Assembly (NCBI GenBank): GCA_019915015.1
Contig: JAHBBC010000011.1
Coordinates: 434,001-498,000 of the forward strand
From: Auriscalpium vulgare
Taxonomy: Eukaryota > Basidiomycota > Agaricomycetes > Russulales > Auriscalpiaceae
DNA: 64,000 nucleotides
Reading direction: 5' to 3'
In this document: one piece after another, positions 1 through 10,763 of the stretch
Numbering within the stretch: the first letter of the stretch is position 1
Layout of the letters: each line of letters begins with the position of its first letter
Notes under the pieces: model-generated
Databases searched by the model: none
Told to the model about the DNA's origin: nothing
Seen by the model: only the letters and a program-made list of their open reading frames with translations
Translations under genes and position numbers: made by a program

Positions 1-346
1 AGGACGGGCTGCACAGAAAGCGCGTTCGCCTTGTGCGAGAGCGTCGAGACGAGCGCGTCGACGCCGTGACTCGCGAGAGCGTCGGTGAGTGTGTCGATGG
101 CTTCGGGGGCGTAGGACACCGGGACGATCTTCGGGGCGGGATCGAGCGCGGCGAGCGCAGTATTGTCTGCCTGTCGGGCGGGTAAGTCCCTTGTGGAAGT
201 AAAAAGAGGGGAAGTAAACCAACGTAACGCGTCAGAACGACGACGCCGTCGATCGTGCCTGCCGCTTTGGCGGCCAGGAGCTCGCGCACGATGTACATGC
301 CGAGGTTGCCCGCGCCGGCGACTGCTATAACTTTGTATGCGGACAT
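1..346 (-). CDS. NmrA-like / isoflavone-reductase-like NAD(P)-binding protein, 3' part outside window
   Basis: The protein begins MSAYKVIAVAGAGNLGMYIV (ATG at 346-344). This is a Rossmann beta-strand followed by a glycine motif (A-G-A-G-N-L-G) as in NmrA-like and phenylcoumaran benzylic ether reductase-like proteins, which bind NAD(P)H as redox sensors or small-molecule reductases. Exon 1 (346-228) ends ...VVVLT. A 61-bp intron (227-167, GTTACG..GCAG) gives exon 2, which continues in frame with a helix and strand ending DALVSTLSH, the usual second nucleotide-binding strand of the family. The gene runs off the left edge, so the substrate domain is not visible. The start is well supported because the glycine motif lies at the N-terminus, as is normal. 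The exact subfamily and substrate cannot be told. Confidence 0.75.
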   Translation of the reverse strand, partial: MSAYKVIAVAGAGNLGMYIVRELLAAKAAGTIDGVVVLTRYVGLLPLFLLPQGTYPPDRQTILRSPRSIPPRRSSRCPTPPKPSTHSPTLSRVTASTRSSRRSRTRRTRFLCSPS

Positions 347-1185
347 TACACTGATGATGAGTTGGTGAGGGACTTTGAGGGTGCTGTGAGGCGAGACAGC
401 TGCGACCATCCTTGGAGGAATTTATACACTTTTCGAGCTTACCACAGAGAACGCGGTCCGCGTCGCTAGGCGCCTCGCGCCACCTCATTCTCCGCTGCTC
501 TCGCGAGGCGGGTCAAGGTCGTCACGCAGGTATGAGGCGAGGCGCGCGAGTTGCTTTGTAACTTGGATGTGAGGTGCTGACTGAGGGGGGCGCTTGAATC
601 CGAGGAGACGAGGGGGACGCGAGGCAAAGTACTTTATACGTGAGTCCTGCCCAGCCCTTAGATTCCGGATCCACAGATGCGAAAGCCTGTCCTAAGCAAT
701 TTCCCCAGATGGTCAATCCGCGGAGTTCAGCAAAGTCAGTGATCGATCAGGCTTCTGGCCTCAGGACGCTTGCGCTTCAAGGCCAAAAACAAATCAGTGC
801 TAGAGACCGAAACATGAAACTGCCATGACGAGCGCCGATCAGAGTCAGCAGGTTGACAGTTTGAACGTCGGACTTGGACCATGAAAGGCGGAAATTTTGT
901 GAGCACTAGGAAAGGCGGATTGCAGGGCAGATGCGACACTCTGAACATAGGGGGACAGCGTGAAGAAAGGAATGAAATCAGAGGAAGGATCTCACGCACG
1001 ACGAATGAGTAAGCCTATTGCACCAGCGACCCAAGCTCGTATAGTCATGTGTTGGTTGCTCGGTTCAGCAAGCGGTTGGGTATCTGCAATTCAGCAGTTT
1101 GGTTGAGGAAAGCGCTGGCGGTCGGCGGAACGAACAGTTCTGTAGTGAAACAGCTCAGTACTGACATTATCACCCGTTCTCCAAT
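347..1185. other. Intergenic stretch, no gene seen
   Basis: Both flanking genes are transcribed leftward, so this should hold the 5' region of the NmrA-like gene and the 3' untranslated region of fes1. Short open frames on both strands show no recognisable protein or splice-consistent structure. Confidence 0.5.
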
Positions 1186-2515
1186 TTATGCCAGCGCGTC
1201 TTTCAGCGCACGCAGCTCATCCTCAAGTAGCCCTAGATGCTCTCCCGCTCCTTTTCGCTCCTTCCCCGCGATGAACTCGCGCACCTGCCTCTTGTCTTCG
1301 TCCGAAAACTCACCGGCATGCGCCACGACGTACGTGTGCAGCAGCCTGCCCCTTCACTCGTCAGCAAGGCGCGCGAGGATGATGAAGGCGAAGAGAGAAC
1401 GCGCACCGCAAGACCTTCTCCTCGAGGTCCACGTCGCCCTCGCTGTCTCCGTCGGGCCCGTGCGGTGTCGGCGCGACAAGCGCACGGACAAGCACAGGCA
1501 GCATGTGGTGCGTGTGCAACGCGGCGAGGGTCGCGCGCGCGGTGTCGACGCCGGCGGGGTCGGCCAGCATGGATGCGTGCGAGTTGGCGTGCACGGGCGC
1601 GGGAGCGGGCTCTGATGAAGACCCGTGCAGCCTCGTGCCGTTGGCGGGTGGATATGTAGAAGCGGCATTGGGGAGGAGCAGCGTGCTAAGCAGGAAAGCG
1701 GTCTTGCGGCGCACGGTGATATCGGAGTCTACAACGTTACATTGTCAGTAAATGGGAATTTTGAACATTAAGTGGACGCGCCTTCCAGAGCCCCACGCAG
1801 CGCGTCCCACCCGCCTGCTTCCTCGAGCGCGCTCACTGCAGACGCGCTGTGCTTCAGCAGCCCGGAGAGCGCGTACACGGCCTTCGAGCGCAGTTGGGAT
1901 GAGCGGACACTAGGCGAGAGAAAGGAGAGGACGGCAGGCAGGGGCTCAATGGCGAGGTACTAGCGGACGTCTGAGTGAGCGCGACAAGTCACAGAGGACG
2001 TCGTGGAAGTGCGTACGGCGTTTTGCGCGGAAGGGTTGTTCTGGAGAGCTGTGCCTATGACCCATAAAGTCTGCATTCGGACCTCATCTGGGGTGGACGG
2101 TGATGTGAGGAGGTTTTGGAGGGGTTCCCACATGCCCAGCTTCTTCAGGTCTGCATGTCCTAAGGTTATCATCTGACACCATAACGAAAATGGCAGCACA
2201 AACCATTTGCATTATCAATACTCTCCACGAGCTATCAAGGTACGTACAATGAAGACATGCACAGGGATAATGAGGGAGAGGCGACGGACGCACCATCTCC
2301 ATCTCATCGAGCGCCGCGACCCGCGCGTCCTCGCTCAGCGCTTCATCCGACGCCTTAGTGAGGGCATCCTTCATGAGCTCCGAGTCTGGGCGTCCGAGGA
2401 TGAGGTCGATGATCGCGGGATCGAGGTCCTTCCGCGGTGCAGGGGGCGGCGCGTCCGAAGAGCTGCCGCCTGGAGACGACGAGTTCTCGATGCCCCAGCG
2501 GAGAAGGCTTTCCAT
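1186..2515 (-). CDS. fes1: Hsp70 nucleotide exchange factor Fes1
   Basis: Fes1/HspBP1 is an armadillo-repeat protein that releases ADP from cytosolic Hsp70 and helps clear misfolded proteins. The N-terminus MESLLRWGIENS (ATG 2515-2513) followed by a Pro/Ser linker and DPAIIDLILGRPDSELMKDA matches the family. The next exons carry the armadillo signatures LGMWEPLQNLL, RMQTLWVIGTALQNNPSAQ and SQLRSKAVYALSGLLKHS. A 66-bp intron (GTGCGC..GGGGCAG) near the 3' end joins ..EKVLR to LLHTYVVAHAG and restores the frame, giving a C-terminus LLEDELRALKDALA and stop at 1188-1186. At least three more short introns interrupt the gene. Identification is confident; exact intron borders in the middle are read by eye. 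Confidence 0.9.
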
Positions 2516-2847
2516 CGTGTTTGGGGCGAGAGTGTAGGGAGTACGGGGGTCGTTGAACGTTTTGAACGGTAGATACAAGTTTTCTAGGGATACAGCATGC
2601 TAGCAGCGGAGGGAAGGTGCGAGAAGGCGCGCGAGGACAGAAATTCGCATCACGTGCACTTGTCGGTGAGGCGGCCCGATTCTCCGTCCAGAAGCCCACT
2701 GTACTGTACTCTGCCTCAGGGAGACTACGTCCACCACCATTAGTGCGCGCACGATGCTGTGTTTGTGTGCGCTGTGAGCCTACGACAACCAGTTGATACG
2801 ATAACCAGTTGACACACTTACCAGTCGCACTAAGACCTCCGAGTCGG

Positions 2848-3346
2848 ATGGACGCAGCGGACTCCAGTTCCCCCGCTGGCACGCGCGTGCCTTCAATCCC
2901 ACCTCCCGCCTCACACATACCTCTCGCCGCGCTCTCCATCATCCTCCCCCTCATCACCTGGGCGCTCGCCATATTCGCGCCCGCGTCACCCACCCCGTAC
3001 CTACTCACCACGTTCACCGCCGCCGGGCTCTTCGCCGTGCTCGGGCGGCACCTCGGCGCGCGCCTGGCGGACCTCTGGCCCGACGCGCCGACGCCCGCGC
3101 AGGCCGGCCCGTGGATGTAGCTCGTGCTGCTCACGGCGCACGCGGCATGCGCGTTTGCGGCGTTCGTGTGGACGGCGACGGGTGCGTGGCACTCCGCGGC
3201 CGAGATTGAACGCTGTGGCTGATCGCATGGTTTTAGCTGATCTGGGTGTGGGCGTGATATACCACGCCGCGATCGCAGTCGGGTTTGGCGCACTCATAAC
3301 CTCTGCGCTGTGGACCGGTGCGCGACTTTTCGGAGGGGCTGCCTGA
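2848..3346 (+). pseudogene. Small predicted membrane protein with an in-frame TAG stop
   Basis: From ATG 2848 a frame encodes MDAADSSSPAG... with hydrophobic stretches IPLAALSIILPLITWALAIF and PYLLTTFTAAGLFAVLG, then APTPAQAGPWM and an in-frame TAG at 3118-3120. Reading on in the same frame gives another hydrophobic helix (LVLLTAHAACAFAAFVW). A normal 58-bp intron (GTGCGTGG..GGTTTTAG) then leads to DLGVGVIYHAAIAVGFGALI and a stop at 3344-3346, so the downstream part looks like real membrane-protein coding sequence in the right frame. The TAG may be a TGG (Trp) to TAG mutation, a sequencing error, or the true end of a 90-residue protein. I do not recognise a family with known function; four short TM helices would be predicted for the full form. 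It is divergent from fes1, with about 330 bp between the two starts. Confidence 0.5.
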
Positions 3347-3996
3347 ATTTTAAGCAATTCTTATGCGACGTAAAGAGCATGGTACGGAATTGACGTCTTC
3401 ATATATGTTGCTTGCTGTCTCGAAGGTGCATCTACGTATGCAATGTCAATAACGAAGCGTGTGCATAGTGCAAGAAGGGGGTGAGTAAATAAATGAATTT
3501 CAGTCGGTTGTTTGGGCTTGTTGACCAACGCCCTCTGAATTCAACAAACCACAACACCCGCCGCGTATCGACCGCTGCAGTGCGTCCACCGCCGCCGCCG
3601 CCCACCATGCCAAAGTCGTCCCATCCTCCCTGCCGCTTTCCGGGCCTTTTGGCGCCATCAAGCCCACCGGGCCCACGCCCATGCACATCGTCAAGACCCG
3701 AGTGGAAAAATCTCGGCTCTTCCGAGCTCTCGTGCACCTGGCCAACTACAGCGTTGGCACGGATCAGGATCCCCGCACGATGGAAAACACAAGCCCAGAC
3801 TTGCTTGACTCGAAGCCCGGCCGCCTTTGCTCTCAATTGCCAGCGACGGTCTTTCCTCGGGCTCACAGACTGCAGCGATCCAGAGGAGCCCAGCCCTCTG
3901 GGACAAGTGCAACCCACCGGAAACCCGCCACTCCACCGTCCCATGATGCGTCCGCTCGCGCTCTGCTCATGTAGGGTCTAGGCCGCGACGTCTCTT
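3347..3996. other. Intergenic, weakly open but unrecognised
   Basis: This is the region upstream of the aldo-keto reductase. Open frames of 160-170 codons exist on both strands around 3432-3981 and overlap each other. Neither has a recognisable domain, and the proline-rich composition fits a chance frame in GC-rich DNA. I see no supported gene. Confidence 0.4.
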
Positions 3997-4002
3997 TATA
4001 AA
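3997..4002 (+). promoter_or_regulatory. TATA box of the aldo-keto reductase gene
   Basis: TATAAA in the context TCTCTTTATAAAGAGG (itself a small palindrome), 84 bp before the ATG at 4081. A Cys-less, A/C-rich leader ending CAAGAAAATG follows, a normal fungal start context. Confidence 0.6.
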
Positions 4003-4080
4003 GAGGGGATGTCGATGGGCTCCCGTTCAGCATCAGCTCTTAACAACACTTGCTCTTACAACACTTGAACTCGCAAGAAA

Positions 4081-5638
4081 ATGTCATACGTAGAATTATC
4101 AAGGACTGGACAAAAGGTATGCTCGATCGTGCCGCATGTCAAACCGTCCTGACCTGCGGATACTTTAGATGCCTCTCGTAGGGTACGCGCTCCGCTGTCA
4201 GTCTGTGCGATGTACTGAAAGCCACTCTTCTATCTAGCATGGGTCTATGGAAGGTGTGCTCCTTCGTCCAAGCAATCGGGGTTGTCACGCCGATTAACCT
4301 TGCTCGCAGATCCCAAACGCAGATTGCCCGGATGTACGTCCTGCACGCGCGCATGCCTTGTGCATCTTGATTGAACCATAACAGGTTGTATATAACGCCA
4401 TCAAAGCTGGCGTGCGTCTCTTCGATAGCGCAGCTGACTATGGGAACGAGAAGGAGGCTGCCGAGGGTGTGAAGCGCGCCTTGAAAGAGGGTATCGTCAC
4501 CCGCGAGGAGTTGTGTGAGTGGCAGTCTGCATCACATCTCATCTTCACAGTCGCTTAATTCGCGGTGTGTTAGTCATCACGTCCAAGGTTCGTTCTGGCT
4601 GGCTGAGAAAGCCAACGAAGGCTCACTTTATGTGCGATCGCAGCTCTGGAACACTTTCCATCGTTATGAAGACGTCAGTGCATTTTTTTGCCTTCCGGGC
4701 GACGCCCTGATGACCTGTCTCGATAGGTGAAAGCGGCTGCGAAGCTGCAGCTCGAGCATTGGGGCCTCGACTACTTCGACCTGTATCTTATCCACTTCCC
4801 CATCGCCCTGGATTACGTCGACCCGGCACACAAGTACCCACCTGGGTGGTACGGCGACGACGGCAAGATTCATCCACGTGAGTGCCAGCGTTAGTCACCC
4901 TTGACATTGTGGGCTATGCTGATGTGCGCAGAGAACACACCCTTGCAGGAGACGTGGCGCGCCGTCGAGGAGCTCGTTGCCGCGGGGCTTGCGAAGAACA
5001 TTGGCATCAGGTGCAGAGTCCTTTTTTTTTCTAGAATGCACAAATTATCTGACGCCCATTATGTCCAGTAACGTTGCTGGCGGACTCCTCCTCGACATCC
5101 TGCGCTACGCGCGCATCCAGCCGCAGGTCGTTCAAGTCGAGCTGCACCCGTACCTCAACCAGAGCGCCCTCATCAACCTCACGAAGGTGCTTGGCATCGC
5201 GCTCACGGCGTACTCGTCACTCGGGCCGCAAGGTTACTTCGAGATGGGCGTGAGCGGCCCGCAGACGCTGCTGCAGCAGCCAAAGATTCTGAAAATTGCG
5301 GCGGGGCATGGGCGGAGTGAGTGCTTCCTCCTGCGTCCCTCGAGAGGGTTCATGCTCATAAGAGACGGATTTTAGCGCCGGGACAGGTCATTTTGCGGTG
5401 GTCGACACAGCGGGGGATCGCGGTAATCCCGAAGACGACGGATGTGAAGTTGACCAAGGAGAACCTGGACTGCAATACGTTCGATCTGACGCCGGCCGAG
5501 ATCGACGAGATTGCATCACTTGATATTGGGCTGAGGGTAAGCTGCCGAGTTATTTCTTGCAGATACGTGCGGCTGATTATCTTTGGGCAGATGAACGACC
5601 CGAAGGATCTGGACCCTCGGTTGGGCATATTTGCCTGA
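4081..5638 (+). CDS. xyl1: D-xylose reductase-like aldo-keto reductase (AKR2 type)
   Basis: This NAD(P)H-dependent aldo-keto reductase likely reduces pentose and other aldoses to alditols in the cytosol. The gene is broken by about nine short introns. Joined exons give [22 protein letters not shown], then [18 protein letters not shown] with the catalytic Asp and Tyr, ITSKLWNTFH with the catalytic Lys, and [14 protein letters not shown] with the active-site His. The late motif [15 protein letters not shown] corresponds to the coenzyme phosphate-binding loop of xylose reductases. The end, [15 protein letters not shown], is the typical xylose-reductase tail. Length (about 320 residues) fits the family. 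Glycerol or L-arabinose reductase activity is an alternative, because these enzymes overlap in specificity. Confidence 0.88.
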
Positions 5639-7163
5639 GGTGTAACGCGATGGAAGTCGGTAAAGATGATTCAATAATAATATGCCGATAGCCCAGTGGG
5701 TACATGATAGGAATGTAAATTACAGTTGGACTAGGATAGCATACGTGTAAGGGATAAATCGATGAGCTTGTACGCGACTTCTCATATATGCGCAGCCTGA
5801 GCACCGTGAAACCTGAGCAGGCGAGGTCTTTGTACTAAGCGGCTACGCAGCAATAATTGGAGCCACCGCCGATGGACAGGGGAATACTTGCTCGGGACGT
5901 GCGCATGCCCCCACGTAGGACGAGGCGGGGTCGTATAAGTACTATGGCCCTGGCTTGAAGTTCAATACTTATTGGGCGCGCTCGGCCAAAATGAACGGCG
6001 GCACCCCTCCAGATGATCGTTACATAAATGCATCGATGTCTCGTTGGTGGCAAGCGTGCCCGTACGTACACGGCAAGTCCCGTCGGCTATGACCGACACT
6101 GAAAAAAACTGTCGCGGTGGGCCGGTCAGTCACTGCGTACACCCGTTTTGTTCAGCTCGTCCACCTCGACAATTCCTTCATGCAAGGTCAGCATATTCTC
6201 CAGCCCATCGCAGTGATGAACCAAAAGAACCTTTACCACATTCCGAGAATACTAATCGTGTGGAGTAACATCTTGATTTCAACCATCTGACTCCTCGCCG
6301 CTTTTTCTCTTGCCCCTCCATGAGCATGCTGATGCTGATCGTCTCCTTACCTGCAGGTTGGCCTATGACTCTTGACGAAGGGTTCTTGGTGCATGGTGAG
6401 CATTTCGTTTTCAACGATGTTGGTCTGTGCTGTGACGTGGTGGCGAAAGGACGAAATTCATCGATGGGCGGACACGAACGGCGCGTCCGCAAAGTCTCTC
6501 GTGTACAAAGTAGAGATGGGCGCGGCAGCTGTTGATATGCATCGAATTCTGATCTCCTTATTTATCTCTCTTTGATATTTCCATGGATTTGTCGCTGATG
6601 CTGGCTTCGTTTTATAGGTGTATATATATGGCACACATGGCGAGCTGGGAGCTAGTAGTGTGAAAACGGGCATCAGCTGGTACGCCATTATTTGCATGTA
6701 TGCATGTTCTCAATAGAGTCGTTTCTGGCTATGTCTCCCGCACGAATTGTGTCACCATTGGGGAGATGTCGCTGAATCTCGCGCTGCGGCGCTGTCTTGT
6801 TACTTACATCTCACGACACCGTCGCCTCCGGCCTGCAGGTCGCAGTCTCAATCATGTTCAACTGTTGACGTGACTGAGTCAATGATCGACGTCGTCGCGC
6901 GGCGCCGACCAGGGGCATGACTCTTCCCCGTTAGTCAGCCACGGTACGTGGGCCTTAAGAGTAAAAGGTGACCGTCGATGGGTTTCAATTGCAGCCCAGA
7001 GCAGGAATGGGTCATCGCAGGTAGGCCATCCTCAGTATGCTACTCCCATCATCGTTTAATACAGCATCCGCGCAATAGAATCGACCGCCCCACAAAATGC
7101 AACGATAGCCCCACTACCAGCGACGCTCTTGCTTTCTGTCCAATCCCGGCGCTGCACCGCTGC
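5639..7163. other. Intergenic stretch, no gene supported
   Basis: About 1.5 kb lies between the aldo-keto reductase and the next gene. Only overlapping short frames are present, with no domain or splice-consistent series. A short minus-strand frame ends in C-V-A-A before a stop near 5840. It has a CaaX-like end but lacks the acidic/MDxF start of fungal pheromone precursors, so it is not called. Confidence 0.45.
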
Positions 7164-7844
7164 ATGCATTATGCCACCACTTTCTGTTTCGTCGACCCAC
7201 ACATTCATCCCGCCCACTTCTTCTACTCGCCCTCAGACAGCCCCTACGAGCGGCTGTGCTGCAGTGGGCGCGAGAACGCCGGCCGGCCCAAGCACGTGTG
7301 TTTCGCCTGCCGGCGCGCGTTCAAGCCAGCCTTCCTCCCAGGGAATGAGTATTTGATCAAGAGACACGAAAATATGTGGATTGTGCGTCCGGAAAGGGTC
7401 CGAATTGCGGAGGTATGGGAGGCGGCGGCGTATCTGCACAGACGCGGCTCGCCGGAGGTTCGGCTTCGAGTCCACGCGGTATACGGCGCGTACATATGCA
7501 GCGAGTTCAGCGATAAGGGCGTCGACGACGACGAGTTCGCTGCACTGAAGATCTGGGAGCCGGGTATGTGGTGGCAGCGAGTGCGGGTGAGCTGTCCAGG
7601 GTGCAGTGCGCCCGGCGTAAGGGTGGGAAATGCGTTCAGGGTACCGAAGAGGCGGGATGCACGGGGGTGGAAGGCCGCGAGGGCGGTCGTCGAGCGTGAT
7701 AAGGAGAAGGAAGTGTTCAGGCTGGGAAAGGAGGATGAAGAAGAGCGGATTAGTGAGGCAAGGAGAGTGCGTACGAAATGGGCGTGGAGGCGGGTGTGGG
7801 AGGTGGAGAAGAGGCACAGGCTGCATGCGTTGGGCTTGCAGTGA
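7164..7844 (+). CDS. Unknown protein with two Cys pairs, single exon
   Basis: An uninterrupted frame runs to the stop at 7842-7844. It is open from 6978, but the most convincing start is ATG 7164 (MHYATTFCFVDPHIHPAHFF), giving about 226 residues. Visible features are LCCSG...HVCFACRRAF (a CC pair and CxxC), a central region RHENMWIVRPERVRIAEVW, a second CPGC further on, and a basic, Arg/Glu-rich C-terminus likely to form a charged helix. The Cys pairs could bind zinc, but the spacing does not match a finger I can name. Codon use looks like true coding sequence, with an uninterrupted frame and no competing frame of similar quality. Function unknown. Confidence 0.6.
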   Translation: MHYATTFCFVDPHIHPAHFFYSPSDSPYERLCCSGRENAGRPKHVCFACRRAFKPAFLPGNEYLIKRHENMWIVRPERVRIAEVWEAAAYLHRRGSPEVRLRVHAVYGAYICSEFSDKGVDDDEFAALKIWEPGMWWQRVRVSCPGCSAPGVRVGNAFRVPKRRDARGWKAARAVVERDKEKEVFRLGKEDEEERISEARRVRTKWAWRRVWEVEKRHRLHALGLQ

Positions 7845-8126
7845 TAGCTGAAGACACGCGGAGGGGGTGGAAACTCGTTTATTTTGTCGACGTGATAATG
7901 TACGTTGATATCAATCCCGCATTATCAGTATCAGACTAGCACAGTGGGGGGAAAAGACAATAAACATTATTGATTAACAAGCGGAGCGCAGTCCATGACG
8001 ATGTGATGATGTAGGGCGTACAACAGAAAAGAAATGCAGAAATGCAGGCGAGGAAGGGGGCTATAACTATATTGTGGTAAGAGAAGATGCGCTCATGTCG
8101 TAAAATCGTAACGGGTCGTAACAAAT

Positions 8127-10209
8127 TCATCGGGAGAACGGAGACGGGCTCTTGGACTTGTATTTGGACGGAGGGCTTGCGGAAAAGGGTGAATTGGTGG
8201 TCGGGGGGCGTGTGGGGCGCACGCCGCAGTCACGCGGGGCAACTTCACCGCACTTGATATGTGCCCTGCAGAAATACAGGAGATCAACTGATGCGCCAAT
8301 ACTGTCCAGGTCCAAATTGCACACCTTAATCCACAATCATCGCACTCCAACACAGCCTTGCGCCCGAGCCGTTTAGCGCAGATATCACACTTCGCGCCGC
8401 CCAGCAGCCCGCTTGAGAAGAAAAAGTCGAGCGGACCCCAACTGCCTTCCGCCGCGCTCAGCGACTTGGCCCCTGGCTTTATTAGCGTGAAGCGATGCAC
8501 GAGTGCGTGCGGCAAGGAGCGCAGAGTCGATCCGCCTTCTGTCGCGGCGGCAATAGAAGCACCAGAAGAGGGTGCCGTGTAGTAGGAGTCAATCGTCAGC
8601 GCCGACGGCGTCACCGAGGTCTCCGCGTCGGGGGCAGGGGTGGTGGCAGTGGGCTCGGGAACGTGCGCGGCATCAGCAGAGGGGCCATTGATACCGTTGA
8701 CACCATTCGCGCGGATGGTAAGGATGGAGGAAAGCGAGGGAACGGTGGTGTACGTCGGCTGGTGCGGGTGCGCGCGGATGACCGTCGTGCTGTAATCGGA
8801 AAATGTGCTGGATGAGCCGTCAATCAGCGGCTGCTGGCTCTCGCCGCTCCCGCTCGTGACTGTCGGGGGCAATGTTCGTCAGGACAGCGCCACAGGGGAA
8901 CGGAAAAAAATACGCACGGATTGTCGGCGCCGACGGATCAATGACGGTGACGCTCTGTAGCCCACTTACGGCTTCTAAGAGCTCATCGTCGCTGTCGTCG
9001 TCGCTCGAGAGGCGCTCCGGCGATGACTCCACAATGCTACTCCCGCGGATGCTCTTGCCGATGCCCTGCCCGAAGCTCGGGATACGCAGTGCAGCGCCTG
9101 GTCGGCGTCCTGTCATAAACTTGACGCTGCCTGTATGCATGTCGTCCTCGGATGGTCGCGCAAGGATCTCCGCCTCGATCTGAGCAAGGCGCTCAAGAAT
9201 GACGCGCATCTTCGGTCGGGCGGCGGGCTCCTCGACAAGGCAGTCGAGTGTTAGCTGGATGAACGCCGGCGGGCAGCCGGGGCTGGCAAGGCGGTGAACC
9301 TCGTCCGCGTGGATTGTGAATGCGGGTGCGGCCCGCTTGAAATGTGTGTCGTCCGCGAGCCGACGCGCGGCGATCTCTGCGAAGATGACGCCGAGCGAGA
9401 AAATGTCCGTCGGCAGGTCGAACTCCTCGCCAAGGAGAATCTCAGGTGACATGTACGCGTCCGTGCCACAAAAGGTCAGCCGCCGCGACTCCTCCTCGTT
9501 GCGGGCAGCGATCCGCGCAAACCCGAAATCCGTGATCTTGAGCCGCCCGTTTGCGGTGACGAGCAAATTCTCTCCCTTGAGATCACGATGGATGCATTTG
9601 CGTGCGTGCAGGTAGGTCAGTGCGCGGGCGATGTCAGTGGCGAAGGACATCCGGAGACGCCATGGGAAGGGTTTGCTCTTGTCGAAGATGTACATTCGGA
9701 GGTTACCTGCAACGAGTCATGAGCGGCTAGCGTGCGTGTCGGGATAGGTGGAGACACACCGTTCTCGATGAACTCGGATATGATGAAGATCCGCCCGTCA
9801 GGCTCTGGTGCGCGCGAAAGCCCGAGGTAGAGCACGACATTTGGGTGGCGGGACTCCCTGCAGCCAGTCAGCCGCCGAAGTAAGCACAGTGAACAGCACA
9901 CACTTCAGCAATCGCCACTCGCGCTCAAAGTACTTCGCGACGTCGTATTCGGTCGATGGTAGCACCTCCTTGATGGCGACTTCGATTCCAAGGTAGGTGC
10001 CTGCCCGACATCCATCGTCAAAGTGATACACCAAACCAAATATGAGCTGCTCACCCTTGTACACATTCCCAAACGACCCCGATCCCAATTTTTTCCAATC
10101 CCCCTTGATATCCTGTGCGGTATGTCGGAGGTCAGCGCAGTGCAGGACGACGGCTGGATGGCCTTGGATGGCTGACCTCGAATGGGATGACATCAAACGG
10201 TTCGGACAT
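8127..10209 (-). CDS. Protein kinase (TKL-like) with C-terminal C1 zinc domain
   Basis: The start MSEPFDVIPFE (ATG 10209-10207) is followed by an intron and DIKGDWKKLGSGSFGNVYKG, the glycine-rich loop. VAIKEVL carries the ATP-binding Lys, CIHRDLKGENLLV the catalytic loop, ITDFGFAR the metal-binding DFG, and YMSPEIL the APE-like motif. Overall style (HRDLKGEN, DIFSLGVIFAEI) resembles tyrosine-kinase-like Ser/Thr kinases. A Ser/Asp-rich linker follows. At the C-terminus C-D-I-C ... C-D-D-C-x4-H-x2-C-x7-C, formed across a last intron (GTGTGC..CTGCAG), is the zinc half of a C1 (phorbol ester/diacylglycerol-type) domain, ending SPSPFSR at 8127. Whether it binds diacylglycerol is unknown; the distance from the first candidate His to the first Cys is longer than in canonical C1 domains. 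Probably a signalling kinase recruited to membranes. Confidence 0.85.
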
Positions 10210-10763
10210 CGTGTGTGTCGTTAATTAATATATATACGAATGTAAGGGCTTCGTGCTCCCGGGTATGCCAGTACGATGATGGGTAGAGACAAAGGATGGA
10301 AGAGGCGTGGATGAGAGTCGAAACGAGAATCCTGGGCCGGCGAGGGAGCGCCTGATGTATAGGCTTATCTAAGCGATCTTGTCAAGCCGGCCGGCCCGGC
10401 CCGATGTTCGTCACTGGAGTCTGGCAGAAACGAGAACAGCTCCTGACATGAGTTTGGACTGATATTATATTGTGGCCGCAGACAGCATCTTTGATCTATC
10501 ACTTAAAGATTTTTACGGACCAATGAGAGGCCGTTTTAATGTTTCCCTGCAGGGCGTTGGAATACAGAAATGACTGCGTCATGCAGAATCCAATCTATAG
10601 CAGTTACTCGTACACTTTTTTTTTTTTTTCGTCTTGAGTGATTCATGGATGTCGTCATCGCACAAGCTTCAGGCGGAGAAAGCTCATGCCCTGCTGCCTT
10701 CCTCAACCCTCGGCAAAAATGACACCAATGCATATCTGTCACGACGACGTCAGCTGGCCGCTT
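10210..10763. other. Intergenic, poly-T tract
   Basis: This is the upstream region of the kinase gene and the 3' end of the ARMT1-like gene (both leftward). It contains a T homopolymer near 10617-10629 and a CCGGCCGGCC repeat near 10387. No gene is seen. Confidence 0.45.

Noticed and set aside
2355..3293. 312-codon minus-strand frame
   Set aside because: It overlaps the fes1 5' end and the small membrane protein on the other strand, has Ala/Arg-rich composition without domain, and is explained as a shadow of GC-rich coding sequence.
3432..3981. Overlapping 160-170 codon frames on both strands upstream of the aldo-keto reductase
   Set aside because: No domain, no splice-consistent structure, and composition expected for chance frames; kept only as an intergenic note.
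5835..6071. Minus-strand frame ending NYCCVAA, a CaaX-like end, considered as a third pheromone precursor
   Set aside because: The N-terminus lacks the MDxF start and acidic/Pro middle seen in the two accepted precursors, the in-frame ATG nearest the end would leave only 23 residues, and no TATA box at the shared distance is present.
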